64,000 nt of DNA from Paraburkholderia sp. BL25I1N1 (GTDB lineage: Bacteria > Pseudomonadota > Gammaproteobacteria > Burkholderiales > Burkholderiaceae). Both the position numbers and the translations under genes were made by a program. The notes below the pieces were generated by a model that searched no databases, was not told the DNA's origin, and was given only the letters and a program-made list of their open reading frames with translations. Shown here one piece after another: positions 45,820-55,645 of this stretch (positions are counted from its first letter, which is position 1; each line of letters opens with the position of its first letter). The stretch lies in contig NZ_PVZB01000003.1 in NCBI RefSeq assembly GCF_003002025.1, positions 124,001 to 188,000 on the forward strand, written 5' to 3'.

Positions 45820-47099
45820 ATATCTCTTTTTCGCTGAGACATAACCGCAGCCAACGCGAGGTATGGAGCGACGACAGCCGACACGAAGACGTGACCTGCC
45901 GACGACGCCATTGCAACAATGATCCAGAAAAATATCCGGCCAAACCGACTAGCTGTGCGGTCTGAACCGCCGCAAGCAAAGGTCCGTGCCAGCGCGGCAA
46001 AATAGATTATGAAAATGGGAAAGCCAAAGGCGAGTATCAGATCTGGAATGTCGATCTCCACCATGTATCGAACGACGGGATGCCCGCCAGTTAACAACGC
46101 AATGAAGTTATCCTTCTGAACCTCGGCCCAAACGTTGGCGAACTTTAAGTTTCGTCCCGACAGCAGAAGCGTCACAATCTTATCGTCACCGATTCGCCCG
46201 CCCTGGTGCTGAAAATAACGCAAACTTAGATCAACAGCCGCATTGACCTTCGGTATGAAGAGGTAAGCAGACGCAGCCATTGTTGCCAGAGCCAGCAGAA
46301 TCAGGCTCGTGTAAAACGTTGCCTTGATTGCGTTGTGGCGTGAGTAGAAATACGCGCACGTCCCAGCAAGCGCCCCGAGGATTGCACCCTTCGTGCCGGT
46401 CAGCGCGGCCGCGGCCAGCATGCATCCGATCAGCAGGACAGAGCGCCACGACCAACCGCGCAGCAGCGCGTGAAGGTAGCCGAACCCAATGGCCACAACG
46501 ACGAGAGCCGCCGCTTCGTTTTGCGCGTAAATAATGCCTTTGTATCCGGATCGAATGTGAGTGTCTGCCTGGTAGCTGAGAAACATGTCAATTGACAGCG
46601 CAGCGCCCATCACTATCGAAACGCCATAAACCATTAGCGATATGAATGCAACCAACTCGATTTGCTTCAGGCGTCGATCGCTTAGCATGCTCATCGCAGC
46701 AGGATAGACAAAAAAACTGAACACCTTCAGTACAAATATCACCTGTTCCTGAAGCTCGTGCCTTGTTAACACTCCGAACACATAGGAACCGAACGTCGCA
46801 CATAGCACAAATGCAAATGCGATCGCTCGCCACAGTCCAGTTTGAGTTAATCGAAACCCATACGTCAGCGAAGCAATAAGACCGACAATTGTCACGCCTC
46901 TCAACAATAGCGAGACTCGCGCATCAGCGGCGTGAGACGGCACGCCCTTTGCTGCATAGACAGACAGAAAATCCCCAATCGGAGAAAGCCCTAAACCAAT
47001 GACCAGGACTGTCCACGCGAGCGTCGTGGCGACCCGCGTGTTCGACTCCGGAAAACCTGCGGCCGGAGCCGCCCCGTATGGCAAATAGCGGCTATTCAT
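45816..47099 (-). CDS. wzy: O-antigen/exopolysaccharide polymerase (Wzy-like)
   Basis: This 427-residue inner-membrane protein has about 11-12 helices and a large periplasmic loop near residues 290-345, as expected for Wzy. The segments GTKGAILGALAG and the SGRN motif (LLLSGRNLKF) are characteristic of the Wzy/WaaL superfamily. It would link repeat units in the periplasm. It overlaps the GT25 gene by 8 bases and the lyase gene by 4. Wzy proteins are divergent, so the call rests on topology, these motifs and neighbours. Confidence 0.8.
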   Translation of the reverse strand: MNSRYLPYGAAPAAGFPESNTRVATTLAWTVLVIGLGLSPIGDFLSVYAAKGVPSHAADARVSLLLRGVTIVGLIASLTYGFRLTQTGLWRAIAFAFVLCATFGSYVFGVLTRHELQEQVIFVLKVFSFFVYPAAMSMLSDRRLKQIELVAFISLMVYGVSIVMGAALSIDMFLSYQADTHIRSGYKGIIYAQNEAAALVVVAIGFGYLHALLRGWSWRSVLLIGCMLAAAALTGTKGAILGALAGTCAYFYSRHNAIKATFYTSLILLALATMAASAYLFIPKVNAAVDLSLRYFQHQGGRIGDDKIVTLLLSGRNLKFANVWAEVQKDNFIALLTGGHPVVRYMVEIDIPDLILAFGFPIFIIYFAALARTFACGGSDRTASRFGRIFFWIIVAMASSAGHVFVSAVVAPYLALAAVMSQRKRDI

Positions 47100-47907
47100 G
47101 GTGCGGATACATCTTCTCGCGGGAAGCCGTTGCCATAAGCAACGCCACTACTAGCCATCGACCACCCGTACGTATGACTCTTAGAGGCTTAAGCGCCATC
47201 TCATAGGCGAAAGACCGGCGCTTTGATAGCACATCCCGACTTGATGAAATTGAGCTCGGCATCGTCTCGAATGCTTCCCAAACGACGTACGGCCGCAACT
47301 CGGCAATGCGCAAACCGCCATGGTCGCGATGCCATGGCCAGTCGTCGAGAAGTCTCCCAATTCGTCCGCATGCATGATCAAGCGCCTTGCGAGCACCACT
47401 GGCACTGATCCAGTAGCCGACCGAACCGCTCGTCCATTGTTTGAACGGTACGCCAATCCATAACCTGCCGACACGGCTCGCGCGCATCAGCGGCTCGTAC
47501 ACATAGGTTGTCTTCGCGTGCCGACGCGCGAGCTTGGAGCGTCCGAGCAGAACAACGTCGGCATTTGCCGATAAAGCACTCTCCGATGTGTGCAACACTG
47601 ATTCAAAAAAAGCGTCGTCCAGCATCGCATCATCTTCCAATATGATTGCCGCACGCCCGGATCGCGCGATCTTCGGCCACAGCGACCGATGGCTGTAGAA
47701 ACATCCCACTTCGCCGCGACTGAGTGGACGCCCGTAGCGCATCGTTGCTTCCATCGGATCGCAAATCTCAGTAAACGCATCACCGTCAAGGCTCCGCGCA
47801 TCGAACGCGTTTTCGAATTGACATTCCAACCCACGATCTGCCAGTACTTTCTCAATCGAAGCGCGGCGCGGTGATCCCGGAAGTGAAATTACGTAAATAT
47901 CAAACAT
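47092..47907 (-). CDS. glycosyltransferase family 25
   Basis: This 271-residue cytoplasmic GT25-type enzyme (LPS-biosynthesis/LgtB-like group) starts MFDIYVISLPGSPRRA, the usual opening. ILEDDAML near residue 97 carries the metal-binding DxD-like site, and FYSHRSLW near 71 is conserved. The C terminus is basic. The ATG at 47907 was chosen because the long upstream extension is unrelated sequence. The gene lies between Wzx and Wzy and probably adds one sugar of the repeat unit; the donor cannot be read. Confidence 0.85.
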   Translation of the reverse strand: MFDIYVISLPGSPRRASIEKVLADRGLECQFENAFDARSLDGDAFTEICDPMEATMRYGRPLSRGEVGCFYSHRSLWPKIARSGRAAIILEDDAMLDDAFFESVLHTSESALSANADVVLLGRSKLARRHAKTTYVYEPLMRASRVGRLWIGVPFKQWTSGSVGYWISASGARKALDHACGRIGRLLDDWPWHRDHGGLRIAELRPYVVWEAFETMPSSISSSRDVLSKRRSFAYEMALKPLRVIRTGGRWLVVALLMATASREKMYPHHE

Positions 47908-47915
47908 GGTCGGTC

Positions 47916-49277
47916 TCAGGATGTCTTTAGCTGCATAAAGTGAGCGCGCATTTCCGTGGAGCGGACAATCCACATCACATATACGCCAAGCAATGCGACC
48001 TCCGCCGTCAGATACGCCACCGCTGCGCCGTACGCGCCGAATCGTGGTGCAAGAAGGAACGCCAACAGAACATTGAACCCGCCTGCTCCGAGCATCGCGC
48101 GGGCGCGCCGTGCAGATCCACTGAATGGCACAAGCACTTGCAAACCAAGAAAATAGGCCAGGTTGCCGAAGATCGTCGACAAGCAAAGCAAGTCGACGAT
48201 CGGGGCCGCCTCCACGAAATTTTGGCCGAGTGCAATACGGGTGAGAACGTCTGACAGCGACAAGCACACGATCAAACCAATACACGTTGTCGCCGCGGTC
48301 GCGAGAAGGCCCACGGTCGTCAACCTTGCAGCCATCCTCACCCCTTCCGCTGTTTGCTGGGAAAAGAACGCAGCGACACGGGGGTAAAGCACAGTATTGA
48401 TCTGAGCCGGCACCATGTTTCCCACGGTCTTCAGCTTGTCAGCCGCCGCGTATAGACCGACCTGATACGGGCCGGAAATACCGCCAAGAATGACCGCATT
48501 GGTTGCGCTGAACAAGCTGACCGACGCTGTCGAAATAAACATATCCGTACTTTCAACGAGCTGCGTGCGAATGGTGCGCCAGGAAAATAGCGGAGCCGCC
48601 AGTAGGCCCTGCTGGTAAGCGACAGACATTGAACCCACTGCGACGATCAAGGATGCCGCCGACTGGACGGCTACGGCTGCGTTGACGTCACTCGGCGAAG
48701 TGACCACACAGAAGGTCAATGGAAGCGTCGCAAACCGCCCAACGAGCGCGATCGTTGCGAACAGCGAAAAGCGTTCGAGACCTTGAAGGAGCCAGTTAAG
48801 AGTAAATACGTTTGCCAGGACGCTCAGCCAGCCGATCCAAACCGCGGCTCCCAACCCCTGTATGTGGTGATCAAAACGAATAACCGCGAACAGAGCGGTG
48901 GACGAAATGACACACAGGCTCGCCTTAGCTCCGATGATCGACCAGACCAGTTCATTCAGCCTGGCCCGGTCCTGACGGCACTGCGAGACCATGCGGGGCC
49001 CGCTTAGATTGAATCCCCACTCAGTGCACACCGTGCCATACACCGTTATCGCGATCACATAGCTCACAACGCCGAACTGCGACGGCCCGAGAATGCGTGT
49101 CAGATATGGAAACGTGGCAAGAGGCACGAGGTAATTTCCGACCTGCCACGCCAGCATCGCCGCAAAGTTCCGGCCGAGTCCGGCCGCTGCGCGTACCGAT
49201 CCGCGACCGCGAGGGATGCGATCGTGCTCAGACTCCTGCGCCGACGGTAATGTCGCCTTTTCCATTATCACCGTCAC
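47916..49277 (-). CDS. wzx: polysaccharide flippase (Wzx-like)
   Basis: This 453-residue MATE-superfamily protein (RfbX type) has 12-14 predicted helices and moves the lipid-linked repeat unit across the inner membrane. NFAAMLAWQVGNYLVPLATFPYLTRILGPSQFGVVSY near residue 37 is the typical opening. Internal paired segments follow. The ATG overlaps the tyrosine-kinase stop by 4 bases; an alternative ATG lies four codons in. Confidence 0.88.
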   Translation of the reverse strand: MTVIMEKATLPSAQESEHDRIPRGRGSVRAAAGLGRNFAAMLAWQVGNYLVPLATFPYLTRILGPSQFGVVSYVIAITVYGTVCTEWGFNLSGPRMVSQCRQDRARLNELVWSIIGAKASLCVISSTALFAVIRFDHHIQGLGAAVWIGWLSVLANVFTLNWLLQGLERFSLFATIALVGRFATLPLTFCVVTSPSDVNAAVAVQSAASLIVAVGSMSVAYQQGLLAAPLFSWRTIRTQLVESTDMFISTASVSLFSATNAVILGGISGPYQVGLYAAADKLKTVGNMVPAQINTVLYPRVAAFFSQQTAEGVRMAARLTTVGLLATAATTCIGLIVCLSLSDVLTRIALGQNFVEAAPIVDLLCLSTIFGNLAYFLGLQVLVPFSGSARRARAMLGAGGFNVLLAFLLAPRFGAYGAAVAYLTAEVALLGVYVMWIVRSTEMRAHFMQLKTS

Positions 49278-51520
49278 TCGTGCTTGAGGCGCTTTGCGGT
49301 ATCCGCGCCTTCATATGCGTAAGCACCGTAATTGCCGTACTGAGCGGATCTCAATCCAGGACTGAAACAGTTGAAAACGACGCCCGAGACCTTTGCTCCG
49401 ACCCGACCAATACGCTTGGCCGACTCTCGAATCTCCCCCAGACTCGTGACACCAGAACGCGCCACCAGCAAAATCGTCCCTGCAAATGCCGCAAACACTG
49501 TCGCATCGGTCACGGGCAAAAGAGGAGGCGCATCGATCAGCACCAGATCGTACTGGTGCGAAACATCCGACAGCAAGCTCGACAGGTTGTTCGATTGGAA
49601 CAGTTCAACCGGCTGCCCGACCCGCGGACCAGCGGGAAGAAAATCGACGTGCGCAGAAACATCCCGAACGATGGCGTCTTTCACCTGAACCTCGCCACGA
49701 AGCACGTTCGCAAGGCCATTTTCCGAGCGAACGCCAAATTCTTTAGCCAGATGACCGCGCCGCAAGTCACCGTCGATCAACAGCACGCGCTTATTCAGTT
49801 GGCCGAGAAGTGTCGCAACGTTAGCCGAGGTGAAGGATTTCCCGATATCGCTAGACGGCCCAGTGATAAGTACGAGATTGTTCTTCGGCTTATCAAGTAG
49901 GAGGAACTGCATTGCGGTACACAGACTGCGTAGCGCCTCAACCGCAGGCTCGTGCGGGCGTGAAAGAGAAAGAATGGAGCGCGCCTGAGCGGCTCCCACG
50001 ACCGCCAATTTCTTCTGGGCCGGACTCCTCGGGATCGTTGCAATCACCTCGAGATCGGTGTCCCGCTCGATCTCCGACGGATCCGTGACCGCACCGTGCA
50101 GGACGGCTCTGGCAATTGCCACGCATATCCCGACCAGCAACCCGATGATCGTTGCCAGCACCACGATCAAGGCAACCTTTGGCCGCACGGGCTCGTCCGG
50201 AACAACCGCGTGGTCGATCACGCGCACGTTGCCGATCTTACTGGCCGTTGCGAGACGCAGTTGCTGAATGCTGTTCAGTAATCCAACATAGATCGCCGTT
50301 TGAACGGTGACGTCGCGTCGAAGTCTCACGACATTCTGTTGCGCATCCGGCAAGCGCGAGATCGCGCTCTCGAATGACGAGATATTGAGTCTCGCGGCAG
50401 CGATTTGCTGGTCCAGCGAAGCAAGTTGGGGATGCTCGGTGGTCAATACCGATCCAAGTGCTTTTCGCTTCTGTTCCAATTCGAAGAGTGCAGTCTGTGC
50501 GCTCACTGCCTGGCCAAGCATTGCATTTGCCTGTTCGCTCAAATCGACGATCTGGTGCTTGTTCTGATATCCATTCAGACGATCCTCCACAACCCTCAAT
50601 TGCCCTTCGACTTGTGGCAATTGAGCGGTCAGAAATTGCAGAGATTTTTCTGCTGTCGCGGCTTTTCTATCGGCGTTCTGACGCACATAATTATCAGCTA
50701 TTTCGTTGATCACTCCTGCGCCAAGAACGGGGTCGATACTCTCGTATTTCACGCCGATCACTCCCGACTGGTCTTTACCCTTCTCAGTAACCACCAGATC
50801 TTTCTGAAGCTGCGTGAGCATCTTTTGCGTGGAGAAACGCCTGACAATGAACTGTGCATTTGGACGCCCCTCGATGTGATCGACAACCAGATTTACGTTG
50901 CCTGACGCAGTTTGCACGCGCAACGGCACGCCGACTTGTCCGGTAGCATCGTTATCGACGTCATCTCCTGACAACCGATAGCGTCCATCTGGAAGAGTCG
51001 TGATAACGAACCGGTCTTCCCAGAAGTCTCGCGGCACGTCGAATGAGGATACCGTGATGCTTTCACGTCCCCAAACAAAACCACCGATGCCGAGCAGTCC
51101 AGGGGTCGACAGCTTCTTGTTGCGACGAGCAATTACGCTCCCGATAAGCGGGAAATACCTGGGATGTGCATCAATATAAAGACGCTTGTCTTTGACGACA
51201 GACTCCGTGACAAGGCGTGATTGAAGAATCTCCATTTCGCCGTCATCGGTCGACTTCACGTCGAACAGAGTGCTCAGGCCGCCAACCAGACCTCCTTCTG
51301 CCCCTCCCATCATATCGGCGCCGCTGCTTTCAACCTGGACGACGACGTCTACGCCATAAACAGGTGCCGCAACGATCGCGTACAACGTGCCAAGCACGCA
51401 AAAGACGCCCGTCACCACGACGATGAGCCTGACGTTCTTGACGATCATGTCAACGATTCCGCGAACATCGATTTCATCCGATTCGCGAAAGTTTTGAGAA
51501 TTCGATTTGGAAGAGTTCAT
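49274..51520 (-). CDS. wzc: polysaccharide co-polymerase/tyrosine autokinase (Wzc/BceF-like)
   Basis: This 748-residue inner-membrane protein controls chain length and export. The N-terminal Wzz domain follows a first helix near 35-55; a second helix lies near 455-475. The kinase domain has Walker A GPSSDIGKS near 555, Walker A' LLIDGDLRRG and Walker B LVLIDAPP near 660. The tail has a tyrosine cluster (Tyr728, 731, 734 and 736) as the autophosphorylation site. It follows the phosphatase gene that would reverse this phosphorylation. Confidence 0.95.
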   Translation of the reverse strand: MNSSKSNSQNFRESDEIDVRGIVDMIVKNVRLIVVVTGVFCVLGTLYAIVAAPVYGVDVVVQVESSGADMMGGAEGGLVGGLSTLFDVKSTDDGEMEILQSRLVTESVVKDKRLYIDAHPRYFPLIGSVIARRNKKLSTPGLLGIGGFVWGRESITVSSFDVPRDFWEDRFVITTLPDGRYRLSGDDVDNDATGQVGVPLRVQTASGNVNLVVDHIEGRPNAQFIVRRFSTQKMLTQLQKDLVVTEKGKDQSGVIGVKYESIDPVLGAGVINEIADNYVRQNADRKAATAEKSLQFLTAQLPQVEGQLRVVEDRLNGYQNKHQIVDLSEQANAMLGQAVSAQTALFELEQKRKALGSVLTTEHPQLASLDQQIAAARLNISSFESAISRLPDAQQNVVRLRRDVTVQTAIYVGLLNSIQQLRLATASKIGNVRVIDHAVVPDEPVRPKVALIVVLATIIGLLVGICVAIARAVLHGAVTDPSEIERDTDLEVIATIPRSPAQKKLAVVGAAQARSILSLSRPHEPAVEALRSLCTAMQFLLLDKPKNNLVLITGPSSDIGKSFTSANVATLLGQLNKRVLLIDGDLRRGHLAKEFGVRSENGLANVLRGEVQVKDAIVRDVSAHVDFLPAGPRVGQPVELFQSNNLSSLLSDVSHQYDLVLIDAPPLLPVTDATVFAAFAGTILLVARSGVTSLGEIRESAKRIGRVGAKVSGVVFNCFSPGLRSAQYGNYGAYAYEGADTAKRLKHE

Positions 51521-51559
51521 GTCGACTTCAGATATCCTTTTGAAGCGAGACGCGCTCGC

Positions 51560-52012
51560 TTAGCGCTGGTTGCTCTCGGCCAATTGGCAGATGCGTTCGG
51601 CCCAATCATTGACACCATGCTCAATCAGCGTCATTGCGTAGTCGTAATTGCGCTGCGAACGCTGGTACGGATCCTTCACATCAGACGGAAATACTTCCGC
51701 GACGCGATAGATACGTCCTCGTGCGACCGGATAAAAGCGTTCAATAGCCCTGCGCTGCGCGAGCTCCATGACAAGGATTAAGTCGGCCGAGCGACAAATA
51801 CCTTCATCGAGCCGCACGGCGCGGTGTGACGACATGTCGATCCCACGTAACTCGAGCATGCGCCCGGCCACCGGATCGATCGTCATGCCTTGTCTGGCAG
51901 CTAAGCCCGCCGATGAAACCGAGATATCAGGCAACAGCCGCTGAAACAAACCCTGCGCCATCGGACTCCGGCATAAATTGCCCTGACAAACCACGAGAAG
52001 GCGCCGGATCAT
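51560..52012 (-). CDS. wzb: low-molecular-weight protein-tyrosine phosphatase (Wzb/BceD-like)
   Basis: This 150-residue cytoplasmic phosphatase is predicted to dephosphorylate the Wzc-like kinase. The P-loop is CQGNLCRS with catalytic Cys9, Arg15 and Ser16; the general acid Asp114 is in DPYQRS. The ATG overlaps the Wza-like stop by 4 bases. Length and active site are those of the family. Confidence 0.95.
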   Translation of the reverse strand: MIRRLLVVCQGNLCRSPMAQGLFQRLLPDISVSSAGLAARQGMTIDPVAGRMLELRGIDMSSHRAVRLDEGICRSADLILVMELAQRRAIERFYPVARGRIYRVAEVFPSDVKDPYQRSQRNYDYAMTLIEHGVNDWAERICQLAESNQR

Positions 52013-53163
52013 TTCGTCACGACCGCCGCGGTAAGGCTGGCATTGATCGCAGGTAGCAGGAGGTTCAATACGCGGCTGAAACGAACGAGGCCGTTACCGT
52101 CCACATAGACAACATCCTTAGGCAACAATTCAAACTGATTGGCCAGTACCATCGACACTGGAGAACGTGCATCCAGATGAAACACTCTGGGTTCGCTACT
52201 TTGCGCGCCACGGATCACGTAAAGCTGCGCGGCATCCGCACTGCCGCTATTGAGGCTACCGGCTTGTGAAAGCGCGTCGCTCAAACTCAATTTGCCGGTA
52301 CGCAGCGGTAACGCCGTCATCGGCTTGTTGACCTCACCCATCACGTAGACGCCGCTCTCCTCACGCGACACAACGCGCAGCAGGTCACCGTCCTGGAGCA
52401 AGATGCTAGCGGGATTGACATTGCGCGCCAGCATGCCTGGAACATCGAGCGAATACGACACGCCTTTTCGTACAAGAACCAGATGACTCTGATCCGCAGT
52501 CGGCGCAAATCCGCCGGCGCGGTTAACTGCTTCGAACAACGTCATCGGAATGTCATTGATGGGCACAGTGCCAGGGACACGGACCTCGCCATCAACAAAA
52601 ATCTCCTTGGCGCGAAATGACGTTACCCGTACGGAGACCTTCGGCTTGATAAAGAATCGAGACAATGCACTGGTTACAACCGAGCGCGCTTCATCCATAG
52701 TCAACCCGGCAACATGTGCGTCGCCCGCATACGGAATCTGGATGTTGCCGTTATGATCGATCACAAAGCCTTGCGGCGGATCGTAGGGGCGGCCATTTGA
52801 CTGCTGCTGCGGACCTTGCGCCTCCGCAAGCTCAGGATGATCCCAAACAACAATCTGCAGTACGTCGCCTGTGCCGAACGTGTACGGCGACGGCTTGTCC
52901 GATAGCCCTTTGATCTCCTCTGAGTTAATCGCCGAAGAAGACATCTTTAGTTGTTGAATCAACGTCGCATTGATCTCCGCAATCGGCACCTGCATCGACG
53001 TGTTATCCGATGTCGCGAGGGTTGCTGGCTCGCTCATTCGCATCCCCGGCGCGACTGTGCATCCGGACAGGACTACGCCGATCCCAAGGACAAATGCAAT
53101 TACTCGACTGCCGCGTAGGCCTGACGCGACGGAATCGGGAAGATAGGTTTTTGAATTTCTCAT
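52009..53163 (-). CDS. wza: outer-membrane polysaccharide export lipoprotein (Wza/BceE-like)
   Basis: This 384-residue OPX protein forms the export channel in the outer membrane. The lipobox LSGC places the modified Cys at 35. A Poly_export domain ([17 protein letters not shown] near 100 and [18 protein letters not shown] near 145) is followed by SLBB-like repeats ([28 protein letters not shown] and [27 protein letters not shown]). A hydrophobic C-terminal segment could form the outer-membrane helix barrel. It is the first gene after the initiating transferase, with a 170-base gap. Confidence 0.94.
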   Translation of the reverse strand: MRNSKTYLPDSVASGLRGSRVIAFVLGIGVVLSGCTVAPGMRMSEPATLATSDNTSMQVPIAEINATLIQQLKMSSSAINSEEIKGLSDKPSPYTFGTGDVLQIVVWDHPELAEAQGPQQQSNGRPYDPPQGFVIDHNGNIQIPYAGDAHVAGLTMDEARSVVTSALSRFFIKPKVSVRVTSFRAKEIFVDGEVRVPGTVPINDIPMTLFEAVNRAGGFAPTADQSHLVLVRKGVSYSLDVPGMLARNVNPASILLQDGDLLRVVSREESGVYVMGEVNKPMTALPLRTGKLSLSDALSQAGSLNSGSADAAQLYVIRGAQSSEPRVFHLDARSPVSMVLANQFELLPKDVVYVDGNGLVRFSRVLNLLLPAINASLTAAVVTK

Positions 53164-53333
53164 TATTTTTGATTACATGTGAACATCAAGCAAATGTCCG
53201 CCACAGTGCCGCTTTTCTTCTTATAGCGATCTTCGATTTGGCGGACGCCACTCGTCTACTTCGATCTGCATACGTGCACGCCAGGAATCCAACGCGTGCA
53301 AGTGAGCCAAGTTCGACAACTGGCCCCACTGGT

Positions 53334-54758
53334 TCAATAGGCATTCGGATGAACGAAACTTTTGACGACGGTCGCGGCAACGATCCGCATGTCGAGCCAG
53401 AACGACCAGTTTCGCAAGTAGAAGAGATCGTGCTGCACCCGTCCGATCATCTTGTCGATATGATCTGTTTCGCCACGAAAGCCATTGATTTGCGCCCAGC
53501 CAGTAATTCCTGGTTTGATGCGGTATCGGTGGATATACCCGTCGACAAGCGGCTTATAGTGATTGTCGTGCTCGATTGCGTGCGGTCGAGGGCCGACGAC
53601 GGACATGTCGCCTCTCAGGACATTAAAGAACTGCGGCAACTCGTCGAGGCTCATGCGTCGCAGGAACAGACCCACCCGTGTGATGCGAGCGTCACCGCGC
53701 GTAGCCTGGCGTAGCGCACCCGCCTGCTCGTCGTGTAGCCGCATAGTTCTGAATTTGTAGATGCGGAAGACGCGCCCGTCCGCGCCTTTTCGGAGCTGGG
53801 TGAAGATTACGGGGCCTGGCGATGATAGTTTCACCATGATGGCAATGACGAGTAGTACCGGCGCAAGCACGGTGAGGACGAACGCAGAAAATAGCCGATC
53901 GAATAGCGCCTTCTTCAGCATTGCTGCATTCGACAAAGGCGACGCCATCAGATTGATGGTCGGCATGCCGATAAGATCTGTTACGGCGCCGCCGATGAGC
54001 CCGATACTTCCCATGTCCGGCATCAAGCGGATATTGACGAGATCGTCACCAAACGTTTTGAGGACAGCCTGAATCGTGAGCGCTTCCGCTAACGGCAACG
54101 CTAGCCAGAGCTCCGGGATGTCTTCGGCTCGAACAAACGTAGCGAATGCATCAACGTCCGCAAACGTCGACACGGCAGATGACAGAAAACATTGCTCGGG
54201 CGTGTAAAGCGCGACGGCCCGGAATCCGCTCGCTGGCGACTGGGCGAGTTGCTCGATGACATAGCGGGCATGCTCGCCACTGCCAACCACAGCGACCTTG
54301 CGCAGATTAAGCCCTGCGTAACGAACACGCCCAAGCAACAGGTAAGCGGTCGTACGAATGCCGATCAAACCGATGCCCGTGAGGCTGGTCCAGTATGCGA
54401 ACCACAACCGCGACACGTGGTCTGTCCGATGCATCATGAACAACAACACGAGGCTTGCGGCCTGAACGGAAATCCATGCGAAGCACACTTGGCTGATCAT
54501 CGCGATCGATGACCGCCCGCGCCACGACACGTAAATCTGGAATGCTGGAAACGCTACAAGCGTGAACATGGTGACAAACGACACGAGCATGAAATCGGGT
54601 CGCTCGAGCGCGTTGCTGTCAAGGCGAACGTCCGATGCCACGATCGCACCGATAACCACTACTAGTCCGTCCAGAATACGTGCAACAATTGATCGGATTC
54701 CGATCATGATGACCCCGGCATCGCTGGATCTGCGATCGTTCTCAGACCTGCGATCCAT
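53334..54758 (-). CDS. undecaprenyl-phosphate sugar-1-phosphate transferase (WcaJ/BceB type)
   Basis: This 474-residue inner-membrane protein loads the first sugar phosphate, usually glucose, onto the lipid carrier. Four N-terminal helices and a CoA-binding-like region (VVGSGEHARYVIEQL near 157) precede a helix at about 280. The catalytic domain contains YKFRTMR, DELPQFFNVLRGDMSVVGPRPHA and KPGITGWAQINGFRGET, the family's diagnostic motifs. It is the first gene of the second exopolysaccharide block, about 300 bases from a sigma-54 promoter candidate. Starts at 54758 or 54707 are possible; neither has a strong ribosome site. Confidence 0.93.
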   Translation of the reverse strand: MDRRSENDRRSSDAGVIMIGIRSIVARILDGLVVVIGAIVASDVRLDSNALERPDFMLVSFVTMFTLVAFPAFQIYVSWRGRSSIAMISQVCFAWISVQAASLVLLFMMHRTDHVSRLWFAYWTSLTGIGLIGIRTTAYLLLGRVRYAGLNLRKVAVVGSGEHARYVIEQLAQSPASGFRAVALYTPEQCFLSSAVSTFADVDAFATFVRAEDIPELWLALPLAEALTIQAVLKTFGDDLVNIRLMPDMGSIGLIGGAVTDLIGMPTINLMASPLSNAAMLKKALFDRLFSAFVLTVLAPVLLVIAIMVKLSSPGPVIFTQLRKGADGRVFRIYKFRTMRLHDEQAGALRQATRGDARITRVGLFLRRMSLDELPQFFNVLRGDMSVVGPRPHAIEHDNHYKPLVDGYIHRYRIKPGITGWAQINGFRGETDHIDKMIGRVQHDLFYLRNWSFWLDMRIVAATVVKSFVHPNAY

Positions 54759-55073
54759 TTTATTAACATGGCTTGAAGCCGGAAATATCGAATTCGGCGC
54801 AATTTACGCGCGAATCAAATTTCCGCAACGCCCGACGATCCGAACATTCCGGAAACGGGCTGAAGCCTCCTTTAACCTAACACCGTGCGAGCTGGCCCAA
54901 CCCGCACGCGCTTCATTCGACGATCGAACTGAAAATTCAACCGAATCACCTTCGCCGAGACACCCGCTCAGTATGTGAAGAAGACTATGTGGTAGCCGCT
55001 TCCCGAGACCGCGAAGACGAGATACTTTGGTCTTCCCGACCATTAGTGAAATTCGTGTCAGCGACCCTCTATA

Positions 55074-55089
55074 AGCAGCTATCATGCCA
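55074..55089 (-). promoter_or_regulatory. sigma-54 promoter candidate for the wza-wzy block
   Basis: On the minus strand it reads TGGCATG-ATAG-CTGCT. Against the consensus TGGCACG-N4-TTGCW it has two mismatches and keeps the invariant GG and GC ten bases apart. Transcription would start near 55062, giving a leader of about 300 bases before the initiating transferase. An inverted repeat begins 124 bases upstream of the -24 element. Confidence 0.6.
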
Positions 55090-55213
55090 ATCATAAAAAG
55101 AGTCGTTTTCTATAGTCGTTAAAGAGGGTTCACCGCTCCGGCAGCGCCATTTCCCGCGCGTACGGCACATTTCGGCGTAAAAAACGAACTGCGCGGCGCT
55201 GTGTGGAAAGAGC

Positions 55214-55235
55214 GTTACGTCGAGAGTCACGTAAC
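55214..55235. promoter_or_regulatory. candidate enhancer site: GTTACGT-N8-ACGTAAC
   Basis: Perfect 7-bp inverted repeat (55214-55220 and 55229-55235). Its centre is 135.5 bases from the upstream edge of the -24 element at 55089, inside the usual range for enhancer-binding proteins. It shares the CGTTACG core with repeats at 61066 and 62154. Confidence 0.55.
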
Positions 55236-55241
55236 ACGGCA

Positions 55242-55256
55242 ACGACGTTACGTCGT
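55242..55256. promoter_or_regulatory. second palindrome with the same core
   Basis: ACGACG-TTA-CGTCGT is palindromic with a 3-base centre and includes CGTTACG (55246-55252). It lies 6 bases beyond the 22-base repeat, so the two may form a paired site. Confidence 0.45.
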
Positions 55257-55645
55257 GACGGCACGGGAGGCGCGTTGTCTAGAACGGCTGCGACAGGCCA
55301 AACGACCCGGCGTGTGGCTAGGAACAGAATCGACTTTCAAGCCATCAGGAATCTCATCGTTGCGTCACCGCAAGTGTCTGTGGGCTCCATCCAACCAGAT
55401 TTCAAGTTGGCTGGGGGCGACGTCGACTGAGACATTGAAAGAGAGGACGCGAGGGTTGGGCAATGCCGAAGAGCGTTGACGGTCTGCGGAAGCTTTGTAT
55501 AGCTTCAAACGTCGCTGACACGGCGGCAGCGAGCGGCCGCGCCTCGAACGACCCGAGTACGGCCAACACCGTCGCCGCGAAAGGCCGGCACGTTTGTCGA
55601 ACAGAGTTCGCCGGTGACCCACTATCTATCACCCGCGGCGCAGGC

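Larger units (their letters stand above)
54759..55645. other. long regulatory gap between the two exopolysaccharide blocks
   Basis: These 887 bases separate co-directional genes. Short frames on both strands have no convincing protein features. The region holds a sigma-54 promoter candidate (55074-55089), a 22-base inverted repeat (55214-55235) and a second palindrome (55242-55256). The stretch 55260-55640 shows nothing I can name. Confidence 0.6.

Noticed and set aside
53189..53203. Sigma-54-like sequence on the minus strand before wza
   Set aside because: The GG and GC are one base too close, and the rest matches poorly. The 170-base gap is better explained as within one operon.
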